This document shows, piece by piece, positions 17,801 through 25,411 of a DNA stretch of 42,899 nucleotides; within the stretch, counting starts at the first letter, position 1, and each line of letters starts with the position of its first letter. The stretch spans positions 1 to 42,899 of the forward strand of contig NZ_JAPNNL010000043.1 in the NCBI RefSeq assembly GCF_027620315.1, in the 5' to 3' direction. The notes below the pieces were generated by a model. The model searched no databases. It saw only the letters and a program-made list of their open reading frames with translations, and was not told where the DNA came from. Origin of the DNA: Nonomuraea corallina (GTDB taxonomy: Bacteria; Actinomycetota; Actinomycetes; Streptosporangiales; Streptosporangiaceae). A program made the position numbers and the translations under genes.

Positions 17801-18717
17801 CGTCCGTAGGGGCGGGTCTCGTGCTGGTCGGGCTGGGGGCCGTGTTCGTACGGCCCCGTCTCGCGCTCGTCTCTCTGGCCGCCACGCCCGGGCGGCGTCT
17901 CCTGCCGGGGGCCGCGTTCGTACGGGTGAGCGTGGTGATCGCCGGTCTGGGGGGCGCGCTCGTACGGATGGGGCGCGGGGGTGTCGTCGTCGGGTCCGAG
18001 CTCGCCGGTGGCGGCCGGCCATGGCGGCATGGCGGGGGAGTCGGTGACGGGCGTCGGCCATACCTGCATGCCGGCGGCCGCGGCGGTGAACGCCTGGGGA
18101 GGCCCCCAGCGCGTGCCGCCGAGGTCGGCGGGCTTGCCCCAGGAGCTCTTCGGCGGCTGGGAGATGACGGGCGGGACGACGGAGACGCTCGTGGACGACT
18201 CCTCGTCGTCCGCGAACCAGTCGTACGTCGCACCCTCCGCGGCCTGCACCTCCCAGGGCTGGGCGCCGGGGAAGGGCGGAGGAGCCGGCTCGCCGCCGTG
18301 CCGGGCGGGCGGGCCCGCGGCGCCGTCGCGTACGTCTGAAGAGCCGCTGTCCTGTGGCGGAAGGGGGCCGGTGTCTCGCATGCCCTCGCTGTCTCGTGCG
18401 TGGGGGGCGCCGGTGGCCGGTACGTCTCGTACGGGCGGTGCGGCCGGGGTGGTGTCCCGTACGCCTGAGGGGGCGGCGTCGGAGTCGTCGACGGAGAGCC
18501 AGGTCTCGGCGGGGGCGGCGCCCGCGGGCTGCCAGGCGTCCTCGCGCGGTGGTTCGCCCTCGACCGTGAGCCAGGCTCGCGCCGAGGGGTCGTCCGGGTA
18601 TGCCGGTGGACCCCCCTGCTCGCTGGGTTGCTGACGACCGAAGCTCGGCGGGGGCGTCGGAGGTGCGCCGCCCGCCTCCCTGCGCTCGTGCCCTGACCCG
18701 GGTCCCTGGCCACGCAT
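14812..18717 (-). CDS. Giant proline-rich single-pass membrane protein, paralogue A
   Basis: I do not recognise a named family for this 1301-residue protein. It has three parts. About 1055 N-terminal residues are disordered and rich in Pro, Gly, Ala, Thr and Gln. Within them lie His-rich repeats (ETRPYGRIP, SGDPHHG), a block of GGGARSTA-like units, and collagen-like GPGQG repeats at about 1016-1042. One hydrophobic span (RALFATLGVLVLAGVATGGF) follows near 1060-1085, after KSK. A C-terminal domain of about 175 residues has two cysteines spaced like those of the next gene. With Lys/Arg before the span and no signal peptide, the long arm should be cytoplasmic and the end domain external. The ATG lacks a good Shine-Dalgarno; a -10-like TACGCT lies 6 bases upstream. 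Confidence 0.8.
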   Translation of the reverse strand: MRGQGPGSGHERREAGGAPPTPPPSFGRQQPSEQGGPPAYPDDPSARAWLTVEGEPPREDAWQPAGAAPAETWLSVDDSDAAPSGVRDTTPAAPPVRDVPATGAPHARDSEGMRDTGPLPPQDSGSSDVRDGAAGPPARHGGEPAPPPFPGAQPWEVQAAEGATYDWFADDEESSTSVSVVPPVISQPPKSSWGKPADLGGTRWGPPQAFTAAAAGMQVWPTPVTDSPAMPPWPAATGELGPDDDTPAPHPYERAPQTGDHHAHPYERGPRQETPPGRGGQRDERETGPYEHGPQPDQHETRPYGRIPHSGDPHHGHAPLSGDPHHGQAPQHETRPYGRIPQSGDHRVAGEDDAPSVRPPWGPTPTPPGEPSAVGGWTVGPISWGESADRHPDPASASDSWGAEPVPSGPSRYFDPDAMAARPVPLSAPTPADHDPAPPSENEARPPYGLDAEELYPVEDPRPPYGVEPARPSYDQDLDADREQGAEGPTRPGRVPPFARKAGMPVASPGRKGPPAPLFDPKLSPAAQQGTVPPPAPGMAGDPAQGDPTPQQSTSGAHALAAPTAEHGAPTDQSPVSAPPTPETGPYADRHAPDGSPTHGGRTADRSPGSAPPTAEVGPGVGRSAPDGAHGGGTPLQGGPSGGVRPPDTSPATDGSETAHEPRRRHTGRRTEPNDIPVWPPPAPEERDQLDLPFASEVWGRRPASSGSGANAPAPREDAEPGQREAVSLQAERPAGDSPQPTAGGDAQSTAGGGAQPTVEHGARSTAGGGARSTAEGGAQPSTPASRTPVEGGPARPGADPRPPAGGGQETPADPGPQTLGSVIQGVPVPPPGGFGAPPPQAGGVTPGGGTPQAGHTPQAGGVAQGGGTPRGGPGTPLGSVAPSPTAGDTPLTPGHVRPAEGAPPSGRQTNAAPPHSGRQTSTGPAPGAPNGNPGAPRSAGPVQGAAGATSPAQGGLVPPQGSPPGKLVPRRSPAEGGPTGLPPARPGRPPAPGELAGRPPRQGELTPLSQRALRKSGPGQGGPGQSSPGQGSPGQGGPGQGGPFGQSLGSIQVQEPPKSKRALFATLGVLVLAGVATGGFFAVQSVNSSAPTGVAAPTSAPTSAPTAAPTAAPSVTTPAQPSGTSMLNSEITDPKALSLKEAFPDKKVDAAGTTFTRVKSELDDDCADAASGPFAEALKAQKCSRVLRATYVDRKRRYAVTTGIAVLPSRDAALEVDQAKNLDRNLWFRGLAGPDGSGGDRVNIAGGYAAGLVWGRYIVFSYATHADGHTPTGKEKTLVKVSSEFRDETAKVLERRVADN

Positions 18718-18723
18718 AAGGCG

Positions 18724-18729
18724 AGCGTA
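18724..18729 (-). promoter_or_regulatory. -10-like element placed for a leaderless transcript (paralogue A)
   Basis: On the minus strand TACGCT ends 6 bases before the ATG at 18717. TANNNT at that distance is the usual mark of leaderless actinobacterial mRNAs. No Shine-Dalgarno is present (CTCGCTACGCTCGCCTT precedes the ATG), and no clear -35 is visible. Confidence 0.35.
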
Positions 18730-18818
18730 GCGAGAGTCCCTAGATCGTTCTCTCGGTATGAGTGTTCCGGGCCTTATGAATCGTCACTTTTGTGGGATTT
18801 CGCGTACGAAGTGAAGGT

Positions 18819-20153
18819 TCAGGCCGCGCGGGCGCCCGTCAGCGTCCTCACGTCGAGAGCCTTGAAGACCGTCGCCTTGGTGACGTCGTCGGCCGCCTGG
18901 AAGAGACGCTTGGAGGCGTTCTTGTCAGGCTCGGAGCCGTCCTTGTTCTGGAACCAGACCAGGACCGCGTAGTGGCCGTGGGTCCACACCTTGGCGCCGC
19001 CGCTGCCGGAGCCGAGGAACTTGGTCACCTCGTCCTTGCCCGCGAGGGGCTTGACGTAGTTGGACTTGTCGCCGGACTTGGCCACCCTGGCGGCGTTCTT
19101 GGTCGTGCTGAGGTTGGCCACGCCGACCGTGCCGATGATCTCACCCTTCTTGTCACGGAAGCTGGCCCGCATCATCTGGGTGCACTTGGCCGACGTGAGG
19201 GCCTTCGTGATCTTCTCGCCGAGCACGCCGTCGCCGCACTTCTTGTCCTTGCTGGTGACCGTCATCTCGTACGAGCGACCCGAAGCGGTGATCTTCTTGG
19301 ACCCGAAGAGCTCCTTCAGCGTGAGCGGGTCGGGGTCGGTGCTGCGGCTGCCCGCGTAACCGAACTCGCCGGGCGGGGCCGAGGGGAGCGGGGCGGAGGT
19401 GCGCTGGGCCGTGCTGGACACGGCGGCGGGGTCGTCCGCGTTGAACATCACCGCCAGGCCGCCGCCGAGCAGCGCGAGCACGCCGAGGCCGGCGAGCGAG
19501 GCCCACAGCGGGCCGCGGGAGCGGGGGCCCTCGTCGTACGGGCTCCAGGTCCGGGGGGTGACCTTCTCCGTCTGCTCCGGCTTGTCGGGGCTGTCCGCCT
19601 GGTCGGCCTTGTCCGTCTTGGTGGCCTTGGCTGCCTTGGACCTGCCGCGCCTGCCGCGACCGGCGTCCTTGGGCTCGTCGCCGCCGGGCAGCGGGGCGTC
19701 CGCGGGGGGACCGGCAGGCGGTTGCTGCGCGTTCGCGGTGGTGAACGCCTCCGTGGGCTGCGGGGCGCCGGGCGGCGGCTTCCGGTTGCTCGGCATGAAC
19801 GCGTCGGAGGGGCCGGTGGCGAAGGGGTCGGACGGGTTCCTCGGGGGCCCCTGCGGGCCGGTGGCGAGGGGGATCGGGGCGCCCAGCGGGCCGGTGGGCG
19901 GACCGGCGAGCGGGTCGGAAGGGCCTCGCGGGCCGGCGGCTCCCCGATCGCCCGCGCCGAAGGGGCCGGACGGGCCCTGCTGGCGGGGTGCGAAGGCGTC
20001 ACCGGCCGGAGGGAATCCGCCGGTCGGCGGCTGTCCGTCGGCGCCCTGCTGGGCGGGCGTGAAGAAGCCGGAGTCGGCCGGTGGCTGGCGGTCTCTACGA
20101 GAACGACGCGGGGTGCCGTCTGTGCCGGTTTGCGGTTCCTCGGGAAAACCCAT
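18819..20153 (-). CDS. Proline-rich single-pass membrane protein, paralogue B
   Basis: This 444-residue protein has the same plan as the 1301-residue neighbour, with a shorter arm. Residues 1-210 are disordered and Pro/Gly-rich, then Lys/Asp-rich (KAAKATKTDKADQ). A single span lies near 214-238 (LWASLAGLGVLALLGGGLAVMF). The external domain is at about 270-444. Alignment by eye shows LTLKELFGSKK against LSLKEAFPDKK, and a Cys-N17-Cys pair against Cys-N16-Cys. RASFRDKKGE matches RATYVDRKRR, and both continue into a Thr-Gly/Val-Gly strand. This supports tandem duplication followed by divergence. Function is unknown; a sensor or wall-facing anchor is plausible. Confidence 0.8.
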   Translation of the reverse strand: MGFPEEPQTGTDGTPRRSRRDRQPPADSGFFTPAQQGADGQPPTGGFPPAGDAFAPRQQGPSGPFGAGDRGAAGPRGPSDPLAGPPTGPLGAPIPLATGPQGPPRNPSDPFATGPSDAFMPSNRKPPPGAPQPTEAFTTANAQQPPAGPPADAPLPGGDEPKDAGRGRRGRSKAAKATKTDKADQADSPDKPEQTEKVTPRTWSPYDEGPRSRGPLWASLAGLGVLALLGGGLAVMFNADDPAAVSSTAQRTSAPLPSAPPGEFGYAGSRSTDPDPLTLKELFGSKKITASGRSYEMTVTSKDKKCGDGVLGEKITKALTSAKCTQMMRASFRDKKGEIIGTVGVANLSTTKNAARVAKSGDKSNYVKPLAGKDEVTKFLGSGSGGAKVWTHGHYAVLVWFQNKDGSEPDKNASKRLFQAADDVTKATVFKALDVRTLTGARAA

Positions 20154-20159
20154 GCGGAG

Positions 20160-20165
20160 ACATTA
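20160..20165 (-). promoter_or_regulatory. -10-like element placed for a leaderless transcript (paralogue B)
   Basis: On the minus strand TAATGT ends 6 bases before the ATG at 20153. That is the same TANNNT-N6-ATG layout as in the paralogue, again without a Shine-Dalgarno. The shared layout makes chance less likely, although the -35 region is not recognisable in either case. Confidence 0.38.
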
Positions 20166-20177
20166 CCGTGAAGGTGG

Positions 20178-20282
20178 TCACGAACGTCCGAAATCCTGCG
20201 TCCACCAAGGCCCGCCAGGGCCCGACACCACGCCGACGCCGATGGCGTTGAAGTCGCAGTTGAGCATGTTGCGGCGGTGGTC
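20178..20282 (-). pseudogene. C-terminal remnant of a CAP/SCP-domain (YkwD-like) secreted protein
   Basis: Read on the minus strand, this stretch encodes DHRRNMLNCDFNAIGVGV, then GPGGPWWTQDFGRS and a TGA at 20180-20178. The HRxNxLN, GVGV and WTQDFG motifs are the last two strands of a bacterial CAP domain. The rest of the domain, a signal peptide and a start are missing. The frame runs directly into a G12-C9-G-C10 block, which in this frame would read as Gly7-Pro4. The upstream codons then reach a stop within about 70 bases. The gene is either truncated in the organism or lost at an assembly join. Confidence 0.75.
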
Positions 20283-20314
20283 GGGGGGGGGGGGCCCCCC
20301 CCCGCCCCCCCCCC
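20283..20314. repeat. G12-C9-G-C10 homopolymer block
   Basis: Twelve G, nine C, one G and ten C follow each other without interruption, exactly where the CAP-domain reading frame is cut. Nothing else in the window looks like this, not even the Pro-rich genes. Poly-G read tails joined to poly-C tails would give such a palindromic block, so an artefactual join or masked gap is the leading explanation. Confidence 0.9.
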
Positions 20315-20393
20315 GGTTCAGGATCAGCCGGCCGGACACCGCCCGGCCTCACCTCAGCCGGTCGGCCACGCCGCCCGGCTCACACTCGGCCGG

Positions 20394-21839
20394 TCAGGCG
20401 GGCTGCTCGGCCTTCTCGCTCTGCGCGGGCGCCGGAGCCGGGCAGGTCGCGTTGAACTGTGTCTTGCCCGAAGAGGCGGCGTCGGGGCCGACGACGACGA
20501 GCTCGATCGAGCCCTCGGTCACCGAGGCGCCGTGGGCGCCGCCGACCGCCCAGGTCACGTCGAGGTTGCCGTCGACCTTGCGCTCCAGCGTGCCGCTGTC
20601 ACGCTTGCCGTCGACCACCCAGTAGTACTGGACGGTGGCCGGACCGGTGCTCTTGAGCGTCGCCTTGAAGTCGACGCCCGGACCCCGCTTGTCCGCGCAC
20701 ATCTCGTTGCGCTGGCCCGTCACCGCGACGGACGAGACGGAGATCGTCGGCTTCGGGGCCTCGCAGGCGGCGTAGGACTGCGAGACGGAGTCGCCGTCCT
20801 TGGAGCCGAAGACCGCCAGGCGGACCTTGCCGCCGTTCTTCGCCGCACCCGAGAGCGCCCTCTCGGAGAGGTTCACCGTCTTGGAGCCGCCGCGGTGGAA
20901 GGTGGTGGAACCGGAGTCGACGACCTCGCCGTTCACCGACCACACGAATCGGACCCGGTCGGCGCCGCTGGCGCTCACCGTGGCGTGCGCGCTCAGCTTG
21001 CAGCCGTCGTGGTTGGTCGCCGTCACCAGGTTCGAGGCGTCGACCTTGACCCGGGGAGAGGGCGCGGGGGTGTACGACTTGCAGTGGACCGAGTAGTACG
21101 CGCGGTTGGAGACCGTACGGTCCGGGCCGAGCACCTCCAGGACCGCCGAGCCGCGATGGCTGTGGCGGGGCGAGAAGCCCACGCCGACCTTGCGCGAGTC
21201 GTACACCTTGATCTTGCCGTAGTCGGCCGTCCTGCCGTTGACCACCCAGCGGTAACGGACCCACGCCGGCCGGTTCACGGAGATCCTGCCCACGAAGTCG
21301 ATCTTCGAGCCGGGGGTGCAGTAGCCCACGTACTCGGACGGGCTGGCCCAGGCCCGGGCCCGGACCCGCAGGTCCTTGTCGGTGCGGACGCCCTTGAGTG
21401 CCACGCAGTCGACCGAGAAGTAGCCCTTCTTGGAGACGACCTTGCGCGGGCTGAGCACCTCAAGCCGCTGCCAGCCCTTGACGTCACTGTTGAAGGTGGC
21501 CTTCTCGGAGAGCTTGATCGCCTTGGTGCCGTTGCCCGACACCTTGACGGTGCTGACCTTGCTCCGGGAGCCGTCGCCGTGGAGCCAGCGGTAGGCGAGC
21601 GTGGTCTTGCCCTTGAGCTTGACCTTGACCGTGGCCGAGAACGTGATGTTCGCCGGGCACGAGCCCTGGTAGTCGCGGTCGGACGCCTTCGGCGTCGAGA
21701 CCGACACCTTCGGCTTGACCCGCGGCTTGGCGGCGGTGGCCGCCTGCGCGGGGCCGGCCGACAGGCCGGCGACCAGACCGGCCAGCACGGCGGTGGACGC
21801 GAGGGCGGCCACCTTCCGCGCTAAGGCAGAGGACTTCAT
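20394..21839 (-). CDS. Secreted protein with four Ig-like cysteine-bounded repeats
   Basis: The ATG at 21839 gives 481 residues. Residues 1-33 form a Sec signal peptide (MKSSALARK, hydrophobic core, GPAQA), and the frame upstream lacks signal character. The mature part has four repeats of about 85-100 residues. Each opens with a cysteine (GSC, GYC, DGC, EMC) and closes with another (SVDC, SVHC, YAAC, NATC). Each has a central Tyr/Phe/Val-rich strand ending in Trp or Val-Asn-Gly/Asp-Gly (YRWLHGDG, YRWVVNGR, FVWSVNGE, YYWVVDGK). This is an Ig-like beta-sandwich pattern with one disulfide per repeat. Adhesion or ligand binding is possible, but no enzyme motif is seen. GGAG lies 10 bases before the ATG. 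Confidence 0.85.
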   Translation of the reverse strand: MKSSALARKVAALASTAVLAGLVAGLSAGPAQAATAAKPRVKPKVSVSTPKASDRDYQGSCPANITFSATVKVKLKGKTTLAYRWLHGDGSRSKVSTVKVSGNGTKAIKLSEKATFNSDVKGWQRLEVLSPRKVVSKKGYFSVDCVALKGVRTDKDLRVRARAWASPSEYVGYCTPGSKIDFVGRISVNRPAWVRYRWVVNGRTADYGKIKVYDSRKVGVGFSPRHSHRGSAVLEVLGPDRTVSNRAYYSVHCKSYTPAPSPRVKVDASNLVTATNHDGCKLSAHATVSASGADRVRFVWSVNGEVVDSGSTTFHRGGSKTVNLSERALSGAAKNGGKVRLAVFGSKDGDSVSQSYAACEAPKPTISVSSVAVTGQRNEMCADKRGPGVDFKATLKSTGPATVQYYWVVDGKRDSGTLERKVDGNLDVTWAVGGAHGASVTEGSIELVVVGPDAASSGKTQFNATCPAPAPAQSEKAEQPA

Positions 21840-21931
21840 AGGAGAGTGACTCCATTCCGTGAGAGAAAGAACGCACACGGGAACGGTTGCCACGCCGACA
21901 CTCATCTCTGCCCGGCCATATGGCAAAGCCC

Positions 21932-21977
21932 CCGTTACTGCAAGGATCACTTAAGCACAAGGGTGAATGCGCATTCA
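21932..21977 (-). promoter_or_regulatory. Possible promoter and operator of the Ig-repeat gene
   Basis: On the minus strand TTGTGC (21960-21955), 17 bases, then TAACGG (21937-21932) is a plausible -35/-10 pair about 95 bases before the start codon. Directly upstream lies TGAATGCGCATTCA (21964-21977), a perfect 14-bp palindrome that could bind a dimeric regulator. The surrounding 21840-22014 spacer is AT-richer than its flanks. Confidence 0.35.
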
Positions 21978-22014
21978 ATACGTTATGGCCGAAGAAATGT
22001 GTTGATTCCGCGAC

Positions 22015-22959
22015 TTATTCGGCTATAGACCAGGCGATTCCGTCCAAAATGTCGTGTTCGCTCACGACAACCTGTGCGAATCCGAACCGTTGGACGATCC
22101 GGTCCAAAATGAGGGCGCCCGCCCCGATGACGTCCACCCGGCCCGGGTGCATCACCGGCAGCGCCGCCCGCTCCTCATGGGTCATCGCCAGCAGCCGCCG
22201 GGTCACCTCGTGCACCTGCTCACCGGGGACGCGCGCGTGGTGGATCCGTTCCGGCAGGTAGGCGGGCAGGCCTAGCGCGACCGCCGCCACCGTCGTGACC
22301 GAACCGGCCAGCCCCACCAGCGTGTGCGCCTCGCGTACCGGCACCTTGTCCTCGACGCGGTCGAGCGCGGCCTCGATGTCGGCCACCATCGCCCCCAGCG
22401 CCCCCGCCGACGGCGGGTCGCCGTCGGCCACATGACGCTCGGTCAGCCGGACGCAGCCGCTGTCGACCGAGAGCGCCGCCTCCGCGTGCTCCGACCCCAC
22501 CACGAACTCCGTCGAACCCCCGCCGATGTCGACCACCAGGTAGGGCGGCAGCGGCCCCTGGGGGACCTCGGTCTCCGGAGACAGCCGCACCAGCCCCCTG
22601 GTGGCGCCGGTGAACGACAGCTCGGCCTCCTCCGACCCCGAGACCACCTCGGGTTCGACCCCGAAGATCTCCCGGACCCCGTCGGTGAACTCCTGCCGGT
22701 TGGCCGCGTCACGGGTGGCGCTGGTGGCCACCACACGGGTGGTCGTCGCGCCGTGGAGGTCGATCAGCTCCCGATAGCCGCGCATCGCGGCGAACGTGCG
22801 CTCCAGCGCCTCCGGCGCCAGCCGCCCGGTGCGGTCGACGCCCTGACCCAGCCGTACGATCTCCATCCGCCGCTCGACGTCGGCCAGGTCGCTCTCGCCG
22901 ACGTCGGCCACGAGCAGTCGTACAGAGTTGGTGCCGCAGTCGACGGCGGCTACACGCAT
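22015..22959 (-). CDS. ppx: Ppx/GppA family exopolyphosphatase, short form
   Basis: These enzymes hydrolyse polyphosphate or pppGpp. The protein has 314 residues. The ASKHA ATPase-fold motifs are clear: DCGTNSVRLLV (residues 7-17) and VVDIGGGSTEFVVG (about 141-154). SGSEEAELSFTGA carries the catalytic-region Glu, and GLAGSVTTVAA follows. It lacks the C-terminal HD-like domain of E. coli Ppx, like the short actinobacterial proteins. Its ATG overlaps the end of the DUF501 gene by 10 bases. The division gene, DUF501 gene and ppx form one operon. I cannot tell polyphosphate from pppGpp preference by eye. Confidence 0.92.
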   Translation of the reverse strand: MRVAAVDCGTNSVRLLVADVGESDLADVERRMEIVRLGQGVDRTGRLAPEALERTFAAMRGYRELIDLHGATTTRVVATSATRDAANRQEFTDGVREIFGVEPEVVSGSEEAELSFTGATRGLVRLSPETEVPQGPLPPYLVVDIGGGSTEFVVGSEHAEAALSVDSGCVRLTERHVADGDPPSAGALGAMVADIEAALDRVEDKVPVREAHTLVGLAGSVTTVAAVALGLPAYLPERIHHARVPGEQVHEVTRRLLAMTHEERAALPVMHPGRVDVIGAGALILDRIVQRFGFAQVVVSEHDILDGIAWSIAE

Positions 22960-23438
22960 GATCCGTCACTCCACCAGTCGGGGAGGGCCTCCAGCGCCTC
23001 CCTGCCGAACGGGTTGCTTCCCGGGGCCGCGAGCTCGTGCGCGACGAGCGCGTGCAGGCACTTGACCCGCAGCGGCATGCCGCCCGCGCTCTGCGTGCCG
23101 GGCGGCAGCGGCTCCAGGCCCTCCTCCTCGGCGACCTCGTCGCGCCTGGCCACGTAGGAGTCGTGAGCGGCCTGGTAGGCGGCCGCCAGCTCCGGGTCGC
23201 CGGCCAGCCTGTCCTGCATCTCGCGCATCATCCCGGAGCTCTCCAGCGTGCCGATCGCCGACGCGGCCCGCGGGCAGGTCAGGTAGTAGAGCGTGGGGAA
23301 CGGGGCGCCGTCGCCCAGCCGCGGCGCGGTCTCCACCACGTCGGGGTTCCCGCACGGGCAGCGGTGCGCCACCCGGCGCAGCGCGCGGGGCGGCCGGCCG
23401 AGCTGTCTCCCGACGGCCTCGACGTCCTTACTGTCCAA
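22950..23438 (-). CDS. DUF501 family protein
   Basis: I place the start at a TTG (23438), 6 bases after GAGGG. It gives 162 residues, (M)DSKDVEAVGRQLGRPPRALR, close to the family N-terminus. The frame stays open to 23480. The segment HRCPCGNPDVVETAPRLGDG (about residues 25-44) followed by PFPTLYYLTCP is the DUF501 signature, with two cysteines as Cys-Pro-Cys. The late motif GMPLRVKCLHALVAHELA is also typical. The biochemical role is unknown. It is almost always found between ftsB/eno and ppx in actinobacteria, as here. It overlaps the upstream gene by 11 bases. Confidence 0.88.
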   Translation of the reverse strand: MDSKDVEAVGRQLGRPPRALRRVAHRCPCGNPDVVETAPRLGDGAPFPTLYYLTCPRAASAIGTLESSGMMREMQDRLAGDPELAAAYQAAHDSYVARRDEVAEEEGLEPLPPGTQSAGGMPLRVKCLHALVAHELAAPGSNPFGREALEALPDWWSDGSCV

Positions 23439-24009
23439 CGCTTTCCCTCTGCTCGGTGACCTGCTCACGGTCCTGTTCACGGTCCTGCTCGGAGTCCTTC
23501 CGGGAGTCCTTGCCGGGGTCCTGCCCCGAGTCCTCCTCGGTGACCTGGCCGGGGGGCTCGTCGGGGGTCTCGTCGGCGGGCCGCTCCGTCGCGCGCCTGC
23601 CGGTGCCGCTGTCGGCCGCCTGGACCGACTCCCACAACGTCTGGTACCACGGCGGCTGCTGCGCGGGCCGCGCCGCCGCCGCCTGCCCCTCGCCCGGGTC
23701 CTGGTCCATCACCACGAAGCACCGCTCGCCCTCGCCGCAGTAGTGGAGCCGCTCCTTGGCCGTGCGCTTGACCCAGTTGGGGTCGCTGACCTGGCGGCTC
23801 TCGGCCAGCAGCCGCTGCCGCTCGGCCTCCACCCTGGACCTCTCCTCGCGCAGCTCGGCGATGTCGCGGCGCTGCGCGATGTAGGTGCGGACGGGGTAGG
23901 CCAGGCTCATCGCGATCGCGCAGACCACCACCGCGAGGATCGCGGCCCGCCCCGTCAGCTGCGGCCTCTTCGCCACGTCCGAACCCCCACTTCGCGTACG
24001 AGCCGCCAC
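23428..24009 (-). CDS. FtsB/DivIC-family septum formation initiator
   Basis: The protein has 193 residues from a GTG at 24009; a GTG at 23976 is a possible later start. A short basic N-terminus precedes one span (AAILAVVVCAIAMSLAYPV, about residues 22-40). A coiled coil follows (AELREERSRVEAERQRLLAE), then the DivIC segment DPNWVKRTAKERLHYCGEGE around residues 76-95. The last 85 residues are a Pro- then Glu/Asp/Gln-rich tail (SEQDREQDREQ). FtsB-like proteins bridge FtsL and FtsQ in the divisome. Eno-FtsB-DUF501-Ppx is a conserved actinobacterial order. An enolase terminator lies directly upstream. Confidence 0.88.
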   Translation of the reverse strand: MAARTRSGGSDVAKRPQLTGRAAILAVVVCAIAMSLAYPVRTYIAQRRDIAELREERSRVEAERQRLLAESRQVSDPNWVKRTAKERLHYCGEGERCFVVMDQDPGEGQAAAARPAQQPPWYQTLWESVQAADSGTGRRATERPADETPDEPPGQVTEEDSGQDPGKDSRKDSEQDREQDREQVTEQRESVGQ

Positions 24010-24017
24010 TTCGCGTA

Positions 24018-24052
24018 CGAAAGCCCGCGGCGGCGACGTTCCGCCGCGGGCT
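24018..24052 (-). terminator. Intrinsic terminator of eno
   Basis: Read on the minus strand, AGCCCGCGGCGG pairs perfectly over 12 bp with CCGCCGCGGGCT (plus-strand arms 24022-24033 and 24041-24052), with a 7-base loop. TTCG follows, giving GGGCTTTCG. It begins 9 bases after the enolase stop codon. Transcription of the FtsB-like gene therefore probably starts separately or by read-through. Confidence 0.75.
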
Positions 24053-24060
24053 ACCCGAAA

Positions 24061-25401
<1,341 letters not shown>

Positions 25402-25411
25402 GTTGAGGGCA

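Noticed and set aside
15590..18060. Repeated units in the giant gene considered as a CRISPR or satellite array
   Set aside because: Units are short, imperfect and keep reading frame (GPGQG, GGGARSTA, SGDPHHG), so they are protein repeats and not spacer-repeat structures.
20283..20314. G/C block interpreted as a G-quadruplex regulatory element
   Set aside because: Unbroken G12 next to C9 would pair with itself, and the cut CAP reading frame is explained better by an assembly join or deletion.
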